From positions 186,001 to 250,000 of the forward strand of contig NZ_SOEE01000007.1 in the NCBI RefSeq assembly GCF_004366035.1: 64,000 nucleotides of DNA, written 5' to 3'. The notes below the pieces were generated by a model, which searched no databases, was not told the DNA's origin, and saw nothing but the letters and a program-made list of their open reading frames with translations. This DNA comes from Cytobacillus oceanisediminis (GTDB lineage Bacteria > Bacillota > Bacilli > Bacillales > Cytobacillaceae). Position numbers and translations under genes: made by a program. This document shows positions 27,492 through 35,099 of this stretch, piece after piece; position 1 is the first letter of the stretch, and each line of letters starts with the position of its first letter.

Positions 27492-27800
27492 ATGGACCAG
27501 GATTTAAAAGACAGCATCATGGGTGCACTTGAACTAGTTGTTGACCCGGAGCTGGGGATAGATATTGTTAACTTAGGCTTAGTATATGATGTGAAAATGG
27601 AAGAAGAAGGTAAAGCTGTAGTAGATATGACTCTTACTTCCATGGGGTGCCCTTTGGCAGGAACAATTGTTGATCAAGTAAAGTCAGCATTGGCAGATAT
27701 TCCGGAAGTAAAGGATACTGAAGTGAACATTGTCTGGAACCCGCCTTGGTCTAAAGATAGAATGTCCCGCTATGCAAAAATCGCACTTGGTGTACAATAA
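27492..27800 (+). CDS. yitW: MIP18/DUF59 FeS-assembly protein (YitW)
   Basis: A 102-residue protein of the MIP18/SufT-like DUF59 family, linked to iron-sulfur cluster assembly. Conserved features are VVDPELGIDIVNLGLVY, the reactive-cysteine motif TSMGCPLA and WNPPWSKDRMS. The ATG at 27492 follows GAAGGAGTG; the length equals that of B. subtilis YitW. A terminator follows. An FeS-assembly helper next to the FeS-rich anaerobic island may be coincidence, since yitW is here in B. subtilis too. Confidence 0.93.
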   Translation: MDQDLKDSIMGALELVVDPELGIDIVNLGLVYDVKMEEEGKAVVDMTLTSMGCPLAGTIVDQVKSALADIPEVKDTEVNIVWNPPWSKDRMSRYAKIALGVQ

Positions 27801-27812
27801 GATTTAATCTTA

Positions 27813-27846
27813 AAACAGCAGGAGTATTTTCCTGCTGTTTTTTTTT
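27813..27846 (+). terminator. Terminator after yitW
   Basis: Perfect 11-bp stem AAACAGCAGGA / TCCTGCTGTTT with a six-base loop and nine T. Confidence 0.92.
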
Positions 27847-27908
27847 GTGCCCTTGCCTTGATTTCGTTGGTCACAACTCTGTAAACTCTTTGAAAATGAG
27901 CATTTGTA

Positions 27909-27924
27909 TGTGAGATAGTTCACT
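27909..27924. promoter_or_regulatory. Fnr box of the radical SAM promoter
   Basis: TGTGAGATAGTTCACT is a perfect match to the Bacillus Fnr box TGTGA-N6-TCACT. The centre (27916.5) is 41.5 bp before the start predicted from the -10 element at 27946-27951, the class II activator position. Confidence 0.85.
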
Positions 27925-27945
27925 TATTTAACATGCCGATTATCC

Positions 27946-27951
27946 TATAAT
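27946..27951 (+). promoter_or_regulatory. -10 element of the radical SAM promoter
   Basis: TATAAT; predicted transcription start 27958, giving a 74-base leader. No -35 hexamer is evident, as expected for an Fnr-activated promoter. Confidence 0.7.
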
Positions 27952-28031
27952 AACGATGGAAAGACAAAATATAGGTTTGCATTGTGTTGATAAAACATCC
28001 AGGATTGAGGCTGTTTAAGGAGGCATCTCAA

Positions 28032-29156
28032 ATGGGATTTGATAGAGATTTTAATAAAGACCCTTTTATTGTGATTTGGGAATTAACAAGGGCATGCCAG
28101 CTCAAATGTCTGCATTGCCGTGCGGAAGCGCAATACAGGAGAGATCCGCGAGAGCTTTCTTTTGATGAAGGAAAGTATTTGATTGACCAAATTAAGGAAA
28201 TGAACAACCCTATGCTTGTTTTTACTGGTGGAGATCCATTAATGAGGCAGGATGTATTCGAAATTGCCGAATATGCTGTAAAAAAGGGCTTGCGTGTTTC
28301 AATGACGCCCAGTGCGACACCCAATGTAACGAAAGAAGCTATTGAAAAAGCCAAAGAGGTCGGCTTAGCTCGATGGGCTTTCAGCCTTGATGGGCCAAAT
28401 GCGGAAATCCATGATCATTTTAGAGGTACTGCCGGTTCCTTTGATTTAACGATCGAAAGGATTAAATATTTGCACGAGCTTGAAATTCCAGTCCAGATTA
28501 ATACAGTTATTTCGCGTTATAATATCGATTATCTTGAGGAAATGGCTATGGTTGCAGAAGAACTCAAATGTGTTCTTTGGAGTGTGTTCTTCCTTGTCCC
28601 AACAGGGAGAGGGCAGGAAACAGATATGATTTCTCCGGTTGAACATGAGAGGGTATTTACTTGGCTGTATAACTTAAGCAAAAAAGTTACTTTCGATATC
28701 AAGACAACAGCTGCACAGCATTACCGCCGAGTGGTCATTCAGCAAAAAATGAGGGAAGCGAAGGCTCAGAATGAGGACATCCAATATCTCGATGCACTCA
28801 CACAGCAAGGGCTAACGGGTTCTATAGATGGTTTAGGCAGGGCTCCTAAAGGAGTGAATGACGGAAATGGATTTGTTTTCATTTCACATATTGGGGATGT
28901 TTATCCCAGCGGGCTGCTTCCTGTAAAAGCAGGGAATGTAAGGGAACAGCCACTTGCTGAAATATACAGGGAATCGCCAATTTTTAAAGACCTAAGAAAT
29001 CCTGATAAATATAAAGGGAAATGCGGACTATGCGAGTTCCGTTATGTATGCGGGGGATCCAGGTCACGGGCATTTGCCATGACAGGGGATTATATGGAAA
29101 GCGAGCCGTTTTGTGTTTATATTCCAAAGGCACTTAGAAAGAAAGCGCCAAAGTAA
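28032..29156 (+). CDS. Radical SAM/SPASM protein, AhbD/NirJ-like (TIGR04053 type)
   Basis: A 374-residue radical SAM enzyme. Cys22, Cys26 and Cys29 (ACQLKCLHC) bind the SAM [4Fe-4S] cluster, and the opening FIVIWELTRAC is typical of the NirJ/AhbC/AhbD branch of haem-modifying enzymes. The C-terminal SPASM region (CGLCEFRYVCGG ... PFC) supplies ligands for extra clusters. From memory it fits TIGR04053, whose reaction is unknown. ATG at 28032 is chosen for AAGGAGG eight bases upstream; the frame is open from 27984. Its Fnr-box promoter and convergence with fnr point to expression without oxygen. Confidence 0.82.
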   Translation: MGFDRDFNKDPFIVIWELTRACQLKCLHCRAEAQYRRDPRELSFDEGKYLIDQIKEMNNPMLVFTGGDPLMRQDVFEIAEYAVKKGLRVSMTPSATPNVTKEAIEKAKEVGLARWAFSLDGPNAEIHDHFRGTAGSFDLTIERIKYLHELEIPVQINTVISRYNIDYLEEMAMVAEELKCVLWSVFFLVPTGRGQETDMISPVEHERVFTWLYNLSKKVTFDIKTTAAQHYRRVVIQQKMREAKAQNEDIQYLDALTQQGLTGSIDGLGRAPKGVNDGNGFVFISHIGDVYPSGLLPVKAGNVREQPLAEIYRESPIFKDLRNPDKYKGKCGLCEFRYVCGGSRSRAFAMTGDYMESEPFCVYIPKALRKKAPK

Positions 29157-29163
29157 AAGAAAG

Positions 29164-29188
29164 AGGAGTGCAGTTCAGCTGCACTCCT
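29164..29188. terminator. Hairpin between the radical SAM gene and fnr
   Basis: Perfect 10-bp stem AGGAGTGCAG / CTGCACTCCT with a five-base loop, reaching the fnr stop codon. The T-rich side lies on the reverse strand (CTTTCTTTTACTTT), so it mainly serves fnr. Confidence 0.65.
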
Positions 29189-29888
29189 ACTCGATGCTGC
29201 AATATACAGCAGGGCAGTTTTCACAGCCTATTTCATTTTTTAAATATTGAAGGTTTTTGACTGTGATTTTTCCATTTAGAATGGTAATGATGCCGTCTTT
29301 CTTCAGTTCACCCAGTATCCGGTTGGTGCTTTCCCTGGAGGTTCCGCAGAAATTCCCAAGCTCTTGATTCGTAAGGGGCTGATCAATGAGTATGCCCTCC
29401 TTAACCTTTATTCCATAGCTGTTAGTCATTCTGATAAGGGTTGAATACAGGGCACCTTTTTTTCCATTTAGGACGAGATCTCTAAATTTGGTCTGTGTAT
29501 TACGGAAGTGGTCGCTCATCCATTTCATAAATTCATAAGCCAATGTGCTATTTTTAAATATCTCCTTTTCCAGGACATCTTTTTTTATCACAGCCACTTC
29601 ACCAGTTTCAAGAACTAAAGCATTCAATAAATATTTAGGGTCACTGGTAAATAGGGTCAGCTCGCCAATAATTTCATTTTCTCCGCATAACCTGAAGGTG
29701 AGTTCTCTGCCATCTGCTGTTATCTTGCTGATTTGTATCTTGCCTGAAAGTATAATATAAAGCTCATCAGCATCCATGCCTTCTTGAAAAATGAAAGCCC
29801 CTTTAGGGGTTTTCATACGCCGGTCTGCGAAATGAAGAAGCTCTTTAATCTCTATGGAATGTGTCGGTTTAATGGCTGTACGAGCCAT
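29187..29888 (-). CDS. fnr: Oxygen-sensing regulator Fnr (Crp/Fnr family)
   Basis: A 233-residue regulator with an N-terminal cyclic-nucleotide-binding-like beta roll (GAFIFQEGMDADELYIILSG), a dimerisation helix and a C-terminal helix-turn-helix (LTNQELGNFCGTSRESTNRIL). The end carries Cys222, Cys225 and Cys230 (CENCPAVYC), the CX2CX4C arrangement by which Bacillus Fnr, unlike the E. coli protein, binds its oxygen-labile [4Fe-4S] cluster. It activates anaerobic respiration genes through TGTGA-N6-TCACT. Four such boxes lie in the neighbouring genes. AGGAGG precedes the ATG. No good Fnr box was found in its own upstream region. Confidence 0.92.
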   Translation of the reverse strand: MARTAIKPTHSIEIKELLHFADRRMKTPKGAFIFQEGMDADELYIILSGKIQISKITADGRELTFRLCGENEIIGELTLFTSDPKYLLNALVLETGEVAVIKKDVLEKEIFKNSTLAYEFMKWMSDHFRNTQTKFRDLVLNGKKGALYSTLIRMTNSYGIKVKEGILIDQPLTNQELGNFCGTSRESTNRILGELKKDGIITILNGKITVKNLQYLKNEIGCENCPAVYCSIE

Positions 29889-29988
29889 GTTAATCCTCCT
29901 TCATAAAACAACTGTCTTTTTTCACAATAATATCATTTGTATGGTGAAAACATTGCCGGCTTTTGTGTCTTTATTGTGGCATTTTCTA

Positions 29989-30017
29989 TTGAAATGGCGT
30001 GTCTTTGCTATTATACA
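29989..30017 (+). promoter_or_regulatory. Possible sigma-A promoter of moaA
   Basis: TTGAAA and TATACA separated by 17 bases, about 150 bases before moaA. No Fnr box is visible at the class II position. Confidence 0.35.
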
Positions 30018-30174
30018 AACAATTCCCTATTAACATTGAAACGATTGTATGTTCTAATAGTAGAAGCCCTTAATTTGAGATACTGGGTTATTTCTGTTAT
30101 TTTAAGGGAAAGGCTAAAATATACATCTGTATAGAAAGCTTATTTAAGTCACTCTTTATATGGAGTTGAACAAA

Positions 30175-31191
30175 ATGGCTAAAACAATCGTTAAAGATAA
30201 ATTGGATAGACCTTTAAGAGATCTTCGCATTTCTGTCATTGACCGCTGTAATTTCCGCTGTCAATATTGCATGCCGGCAGAAATTTTCGGGCCGGATTTT
30301 GCTTTCCTTCCAAAAAATGAACTTCTGAGCTATGAAGAAATCGAACGGCTGGCTAAAATCTTTGTAAGTCTTGGAGTGGAAAAGATCAGGTTAACAGGCG
30401 GGGAACCCCTTATGAGAAAGGACATGCCTAAACTTGTAAAAATGCTTTCAGACATTGAGGGCTTAAAAGATATAGGGCTTACCACAAATGGTGTATTGCT
30501 GCCCAAACATGCGAAAGATTTAAAGGAAGCAGGACTGGTGAGGGTTAACATCAGTCTTGACAGTCTGGATGATGAGCTGTTTGGAAAAATAAACGGACGC
30601 AATGTAGGTGTAAAACCAGTTCTTAAAGGGATCGAGGCAGCAAAAGAAGCAGGGCTGGGCGTCAAGCTTAATATGGTCGTTAAAAAAGGCCTGAATGATT
30701 CTGAAATTGTCCCGATGGCTAAGTTCTGTAAAGATAACGGCTTACAGCTCCGCTTTATTGAATACATGGATGTCGGCAGTACAAACGGCTGGAAGATGGA
30801 CGAGGTTGTTACCAAAAAAGAAATTTATAGCATTTTAAAGGAACACTATTTATTGGAACCGGTAGATCCGGATTATTTCGGAGAGGTTGCCAAGCGATAC
30901 CGTTATAAGGGCACGGATGTGGATGTTGGGTTTATTACATCTGTTTCTGAATCTTTCTGTTCAAGCTGCACACGTTCAAGATTGTCGGCAAACGGCCAAA
31001 TTTTCACATGCCTATTTAATGGAGAAGGGCATGATCTGAAGGGATTTATGAGAAAAGGCGCCACGGATGAAGAAATTACCGATCGAATTGTTAATATTTG
31101 GAAAGGTAGAAAAGACAGATATTCAGACGAACGGACTGAAGAAACCATTGCCAGCAGGAAAAAAATTGAAATGTCCTATATAGGTGGATAA
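30175..31191 (+). CDS. moaA: GTP 3',8-cyclase MoaA (molybdenum cofactor)
   Basis: A 338-residue radical SAM enzyme that begins molybdopterin synthesis by rearranging GTP with MoaC. Cys25, Cys29 and Cys32 (CNFRCQYC) hold the N-terminal cluster; the C-terminal substrate-binding cluster uses CSSCTRSRL and a third Cys in IFTCLFN. The last two residues are the essential Gly-Gly. ATG at 30175 is preferred because GGAG lies about nine bases upstream; an in-frame ATG at 30160 overlaps that site. It stands alone, separated from moeA-mobB by the RIC gene. Confidence 0.93.
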   Translation: MAKTIVKDKLDRPLRDLRISVIDRCNFRCQYCMPAEIFGPDFAFLPKNELLSYEEIERLAKIFVSLGVEKIRLTGGEPLMRKDMPKLVKMLSDIEGLKDIGLTTNGVLLPKHAKDLKEAGLVRVNISLDSLDDELFGKINGRNVGVKPVLKGIEAAKEAGLGVKLNMVVKKGLNDSEIVPMAKFCKDNGLQLRFIEYMDVGSTNGWKMDEVVTKKEIYSILKEHYLLEPVDPDYFGEVAKRYRYKGTDVDVGFITSVSESFCSSCTRSRLSANGQIFTCLFNGEGHDLKGFMRKGATDEEITDRIVNIWKGRKDRYSDERTEETIASRKKIEMSYIGG

Positions 31192-31194
31192 AGA

Positions 31195-31246
31195 AAGCAT
31201 GCCTTGCTATGTCATGAGAAATGGACATAGCGGGGCAGGCTTTTTA
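31195..31246 (+). terminator. Terminator after moaA
   Basis: A long stem (31195-31213 with 31224-31242, 18 of 19 positions pairing, two as G-T) around GCTATGTC / GACATAGC, followed by a run of five T. Confidence 0.85.
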
Positions 31247-31302
31247 TTTTGTCGTTTAACTGCAAAAAAACTGCAGCCGTTATTGGCTGCAGATCGTAAT
31301 GT

Positions 31303-31995
31303 TTATATATATCGTGGAAATAGAATGTTATTCTCAAGGTGAACATGCATAAAGGTTTGGCTTTCCAGATCTTCCAGCCGCTTATACACGAGACGGTAAG
31401 ATCCGCATGCATCTGAAGGTGGAGCATAATCTGATGTAATTTCCCTTAATTCCTTTAAAATTGAACCAGCATGATCATGCTCTTTCTCAAGCTCCCGGAT
31501 ATAGCTGATGATTTCTTGGCGATTTTCAACCTGAGGGTCCTCGAGCTTCAGGAGCATTGGAAAAACTGACTCTTCCTCTTTAGAAGTATGTTCAAGAAGC
31601 TCGTGCTTCAGCTCAAAGAATAATTGATGGACTTTTAATAGCTCCTTATGGCTTTCTCCATGTACTCTTGAAACCTTTGTTACATATGGGCTTAATAGTG
31701 ACAGTTCCTCCTCAAGAGGACGATGATATCGATTGATGACATGTTCAATAATGTCTTCTGAAGAACTGTCTGTCCAAACCTCTAAATCATCGGTTTGGTT
31801 TTCCTTCTGAATAACCTCGTTCAATTCTTTAATCAGAATTTCCATATCTGCAGACTGCTCTGAAACTGCACGCACCAGCGGAATATTTCCACCGCAGCAA
31901 AAATCGATGCGATGCCGTTTAAAAACATCACTTGTTTTTGGAAATTCGTTTACAATATCTTTTACCAGACGGTCTTCTGTAAGATGTATAGTCAT
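31303..31995 (-). CDS. RIC/ScdA/YtfE di-iron FeS-repair protein
   Basis: A 230-residue protein of the repair-of-iron-centres family. An N-terminal DUF542 domain has the hallmark DFCCGG (Cys33-Cys34). The C-terminal hemerythrin-like four-helix bundle supplies His and Glu ligands of the di-iron site, seen in INRYHRPLEEE, HGESHKELL, HELLEHTSKEEE, EKEHDHAG and HVHLENNILFPR. Homologues (ScdA, YtfE) repair iron-sulfur clusters after nitric oxide or oxidative damage. AAGGAGG precedes the ATG. A promoter with an Fnr box (32058-32073) gives it a 29-base leader, fitting a role under nitrate respiration. Confidence 0.9.
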   Translation of the reverse strand: MTIHLTEDRLVKDIVNEFPKTSDVFKRHRIDFCCGGNIPLVRAVSEQSADMEILIKELNEVIQKENQTDDLEVWTDSSSEDIIEHVINRYHRPLEEELSLLSPYVTKVSRVHGESHKELLKVHQLFFELKHELLEHTSKEEESVFPMLLKLEDPQVENRQEIISYIRELEKEHDHAGSILKELREITSDYAPPSDACGSYRLVYKRLEDLESQTFMHVHLENNILFPRYI

Positions 31996-32057
31996 TGAAT
32001 TTTCCTCCTTCTATCTTGTGAACTATCTTTAGAATAAATGAATATCCTTTTTAATTT

Positions 32058-32073
32058 GGTGACGGGCATCACA
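32058..32073 (-). promoter_or_regulatory. Fnr box of the RIC promoter
   Basis: Read on the reverse strand: TGTGATGCCCGTCACC, 9 of 10 to the Fnr consensus. The centre (32065.5) is 41.5 bp from the start (32024) predicted from a TATTCT -10 at 32036-32031. Confidence 0.75.
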
Positions 32074-32129
32074 CTTCAAGCCTTTATTTAATTTTTTTAT
32101 GAAAATCATGCACATGCAAAAAAGGAATG

Positions 32130-32145
32130 TGTGATGATTGTCATG
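32130..32145 (+). promoter_or_regulatory. Fnr box of the moeA promoter
   Basis: TGTGATGATTGTCATG, 8 of 10 to consensus. A perfect TATAAT at 32167-32172 predicts a start at 32179, placing the box centre at -41.5. Confidence 0.7.
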
Positions 32146-32219
32146 TTATAAGTTTTCATGTACGTTTATAATAATTGAAATAGAAAAGGCATTAAGAAAA
32201 GTACATAGGAGCTGATATA

Positions 32220-33485
32220 GTGCTGGAAAAAAGAACTCCCATTCCTGTTGGGGAAGCAGTAAAAAAAATCATGGCCTATCAATTAAAAGGAAGTGCAGAA
32301 TACATATCCATTAATGAAAGCAACGGCCGTTTTCTGGCAGAAGACTTAAAGGCGACCCATGATGTACCTCATTTTGATCGCTCACCATATGATGGATTTG
32401 CAGTACGTTCAGCAGATACAATGGAAGCTTCAATGGAAAATCCCGCAGTATTTGAGGTAATAGATCACATTGGCGCGGGGCATGTGACTTCCAAAAACAT
32501 TGGTCCATTCCAGGCCGTGAGAATTATGACGGGTGCGCAAATGCCTGAGGAATGTGATGCCGTGGTAATGCTTGAACTGGCAAAAGCATATGAAGAAGAC
32601 GGTAAGAATTTTATGTCCATTAAACGCTCCTATAATCCTGGAGACAATGTTTCCTTCAAGGGCGAAGATGCGAAAAAAGGAGATTCACTGGTCAAGAAGG
32701 GGACAAAAATCAACCCGGGAATTCAGGCTATTCTTGCTACCTTTGGCTATGCCGAAGTACCGGTTGCAAAGAAGCCTGTTTTCGGATTATTTGCAACCGG
32801 TACAGAGCTATTGGAAGTACACGAACCGCTGCAGCCGGGGAAAATCAGAAACAGCAATGCCCATATGATTACAGCCCAAATTGAACGGGCCGGGGCGGAA
32901 GTTATTTATTATGGAAAGCTCCCTGATGAATTTAATACATGTTTCAATGCTGTGAAAGAAGCATTGAACAGCGTGGATATGCTGATTACTACGGGCGGTG
33001 TATCTGTTGGCGATTTTGATTATCTGCCGGGCATTTATGAAAAGCTTGGTGCAGAGATCCTTTTCAATAAAGTTGCGATGCGGCCCGGCAGTGTGACTAC
33101 AGTTGCCCAGCATGAAGGGAAGCTGCTGTTTGGACTATCCGGAAATCCTTCTGCCTGCTATGTCGGGTTTGAGCTTTTTGCAAGACCGATCATCCGGAAA
33201 ATGCTGTTCTCTGAGAAACCGCATTTAAGAAAAGAAACAGCAGAACTCGTGGCAGAGTTTCCAAAAGCAAACCCATTTACACGATTTGTCCGGACAGCTG
33301 TGAATTATTCAGGAGGCAGACTTGTTGCGGCGCCAAGCGGAGTGGATAAATCAAACATTGTAATGAGTCTCGCTGGCGCGAATTCACTAATGATTCTGCC
33401 TGGCGGAACCAGAGGCTATGGCAAGGGCGACATTGTTGAGGTGCTTTTGCTTGAGGACCATGAAGGAAGCGAATGGCCATGGTAA
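32220..33485 (+). CDS. moeA: Molybdopterin molybdenumtransferase MoeA
   Basis: A 421-residue enzyme that inserts molybdate into adenylated molybdopterin. Diagnostic stretches are HFDRSPYDGFAVRS, RIMTGAQMPE, TTGGVSVGDFDYLP, VAMRPGSVTT and LSGNPSACYVGF, in the usual order of MoeA domains. The start codon is GTG with AGGAG eight bases upstream. Its 3' end overlaps mobB by 7 bases. It is read from an Fnr-box promoter divergent from the RIC gene. Confidence 0.93.
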   Translation: MLEKRTPIPVGEAVKKIMAYQLKGSAEYISINESNGRFLAEDLKATHDVPHFDRSPYDGFAVRSADTMEASMENPAVFEVIDHIGAGHVTSKNIGPFQAVRIMTGAQMPEECDAVVMLELAKAYEEDGKNFMSIKRSYNPGDNVSFKGEDAKKGDSLVKKGTKINPGIQAILATFGYAEVPVAKKPVFGLFATGTELLEVHEPLQPGKIRNSNAHMITAQIERAGAEVIYYGKLPDEFNTCFNAVKEALNSVDMLITTGGVSVGDFDYLPGIYEKLGAEILFNKVAMRPGSVTTVAQHEGKLLFGLSGNPSACYVGFELFARPIIRKMLFSEKPHLRKETAELVAEFPKANPFTRFVRTAVNYSGGRLVAAPSGVDKSNIVMSLAGANSLMILPGGTRGYGKGDIVEVLLLEDHEGSEWPW

Positions 33486-34015
33486 GTAAAGCTGTTATTT
33501 TTCAGGTATCCGGCTATCAAAACAGCGGAAAAACAACATTGGTAAGCAAAATAATTTCCGGATTAAAAAGAAATGGCCTTTCTGCCGTTACCATTAAGCA
33601 TCATGGTCATGGCGGCAAACCCGAAACCCCAGAAGGAAAGGATTCCAGCAATCATATTGAATCAGGAGCAGCTGCTTCAATTGTTGAAGGTGGAGGCAGA
33701 CTGCTTTTACAAGCTGAGAAGAAAAGCTGGAGCCTGGACGAGCAAATTAAGATTGCCATGCAGCTGCATCCTGACGTTGTGCTTATAGAAGGTCATAAAA
33801 AGGCTTCATATCCAAAAGCACTCCTGCTCAGAAGTGATGAAGATATGTACCTTATGGAGGAACTGACAAATATCTGTGCACTCTTCTCCTGGGAAGATAA
33901 ATTGATTAAGCACAAGGCTGCAGATTTGGACACTCCGTTTTTCAGCATCCATGATCCAATAGGTACTGATTGGATTATTGAGTATTTAGTGAGCGAAAGT
34001 AAGAAAAGGAAATAA
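33479..34015 (+). CDS. mobB: Molybdopterin-guanine dinucleotide biosynthesis adapter MobB
   Basis: A 178-residue P-loop GTPase with Walker A GYQNSGKTTL and the family patterns TIKHHGHGG and VVLIEGHKKASYPK. It assists MobA in attaching GMP to molybdopterin, the form used by nitrate reductases. The ATG at 33479 overlaps the moeA stop; another ATG at 33473 is equally in frame, with AAGGA 5 or 11 bases upstream respectively. mobA itself is not in the window. A terminator follows. Confidence 0.9.
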   Translation: MVSKAVIFQVSGYQNSGKTTLVSKIISGLKRNGLSAVTIKHHGHGGKPETPEGKDSSNHIESGAAASIVEGGGRLLLQAEKKSWSLDEQIKIAMQLHPDVVLIEGHKKASYPKALLLRSDEDMYLMEELTNICALFSWEDKLIKHKAADLDTPFFSIHDPIGTDWIIEYLVSESKKRK

Positions 34016-34023
34016 GATTATGC

Positions 34024-34055
34024 AAAACAGCCCATTCTATTTTAGGCTGTTTTTA
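34024..34055 (+). terminator. Terminator after mobB
   Basis: Perfect 9-bp stem AAAACAGCC / GGCTGTTTT with a 12-base loop and a T run, nine bases after the stop. Confidence 0.8.
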
Positions 34056-34100
34056 ATAATTCTCAAAAAAGTTGAACGTTTTGTGGCGATATTGTTTACC

Positions 34101-34116
34101 AGTGATAATCTTCACT
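34101..34116. promoter_or_regulatory. Fnr box of the ywiC promoter
   Basis: AGTGATAATCTTCACT, 9 of 10 to consensus. TATATT at 34138-34143 predicts a start at 34150, again putting the box centre at -41.5 with a 27-base leader. Confidence 0.8.
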
Positions 34117-34176
34117 TATTATTTACCGCGAAAATTATATATTATTGGCAGAAAGCAGCGGGGAGGTATTATATAG

Positions 34177-34896
34177 GTGAAGTTATTTATGCCAAAACAG
34201 CATGGAGCCTGGGCGATGCTGATCCTGCCATTTTGGCTCGGAGCGGCTGCATCTGATATTATTTGGTCTCATATCCCATTTTTTTTAGGATGGATTTTAT
34301 TATATCTGGCTACTTATCCGGGCCTTCTTCTATTTAAAAGAAAAAAGATAGCTTTTTATGAAAAGTGGGTTATTATTTATCTGGTTCCGGCTATTTTACT
34401 GCTATTATTTCCTATAATGGCAAGGCCTTCGATTATCATATTTGGACTTCTTATGATTCCTTTTTTTATCATTAATGCGCGCTATTCGTCCAATAACAGA
34501 GATAGGGCATTGGGTAACGATTTTAGTGCCATTTGTGCCTTTTCAACAGCAGGCCTTGCGAGCAGCTACTTGCCGTATGGGGAAATTACACCGCTGGCCT
34601 GGACAGTATTTGTAGCTTCCATTTTATTTTTTGCCGGAAGCACCTTCTATGTAAAATCAATGATCAGGGAAAAGAAAAACATTTCCTACAAATGGATTTC
34701 GTGGATCTTTCATGCTGCGGTACCGATTCTCTGGCTGCCCGCAGGTGGTTGGATTGTATCTGCAGCGTTTCTTCCCAGCCTTTTTCGGTCCATTGCATTT
34801 TATGGGAAATCATTTACACCTAAAAAAATTGGGATATATGAAATTGCGAATGCAGCCATATTCTTTTTCATGTTATTACTTGCCATTTATAATTAA
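34177..34896 (+). CDS. ywiC: YwiC-like membrane protein
   Basis: A 239-residue membrane protein with about seven hydrophobic helices. It opens with MPKQHGAWAMLILPFW, the hallmark of the YwiC family, and has ARYSSNNRDRALGNDF in a loop that recalls the substrate loops of UbiA-like enzymes. In B. subtilis ywiC lies near narK-fnr and is Fnr-dependent; its biochemical role is unknown. The start is GTG (34177) with GGAGG ten bases upstream. A perfect terminator follows. Confidence 0.87.
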   Translation: MKLFMPKQHGAWAMLILPFWLGAAASDIIWSHIPFFLGWILLYLATYPGLLLFKRKKIAFYEKWVIIYLVPAILLLLFPIMARPSIIIFGLLMIPFFIINARYSSNNRDRALGNDFSAICAFSTAGLASSYLPYGEITPLAWTVFVASILFFAGSTFYVKSMIREKKNISYKWISWIFHAAVPILWLPAGGWIVSAAFLPSLFRSIAFYGKSFTPKKIGIYEIANAAIFFFMLLLAIYN

Positions 34897-34898
34897 AG

Positions 34899-34922
34899 AC
34901 CGGCCTGACAAGGCCGGTTTTT
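34899..34922 (+). terminator. Terminator after ywiC
   Basis: Perfect 8-bp stem ACCGGCCT / AGGCCGGT with a four-base loop followed by five T. Confidence 0.9.
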
Positions 34923-35000
34923 CAATTTGTTCAGAAATGTTATTTAGCTGTGCCGAGTAAAAATAAATATTAGAAATCTTTAAAACTTCAGTAAAATAGG

Positions 35001-35029
35001 TTGCATTTTTTTCTTTCAGTTTCTATAAT
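35001..35029 (+). promoter_or_regulatory. Sigma-A promoter of the arginine operon
   Basis: TTGCAT and TATAAT with the optimal 17-base spacing, predicting a start near 35036 and a leader of about 64 bases. Confidence 0.7.
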
Positions 35030-35040
35030 AAGAGAAACAC

Positions 35041-35076
35041 AAATTCATAAATATGTATATAAATGATTAAATATAC
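35041..35076. promoter_or_regulatory. ARG-box-like region before argC
   Basis: AT-rich segment just after the predicted start holding ATTCATAAATATG and AAATGATTAAATATACA, which resemble half-sites of the AhrC/ArgR box (CATGAATAAAAATTCAAG and its complement). Confidence 0.45.
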
Positions 35077-35099
35077 AATAGAGTGTGGAAGGAGCAATT

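Noticed and set aside
29911-29926. Fnr box in the fnr-moaA interval (reverse TGTGA-N6-ACAGT)
   Set aside because: Only 7 of 10 matches, and the class II position would put the start of fnr transcription inside its own coding region.
29937-30134. Forward open frame of 65 codons between fnr and moaA
   Set aside because: No ribosome site, unusual composition, and it overlaps the candidate moaA promoter.
34020-34256. Forward open frame of 78 codons between mobB and ywiC
   Set aside because: It covers a terminator and the Fnr-box promoter and runs into ywiC in another frame, without a ribosome site.
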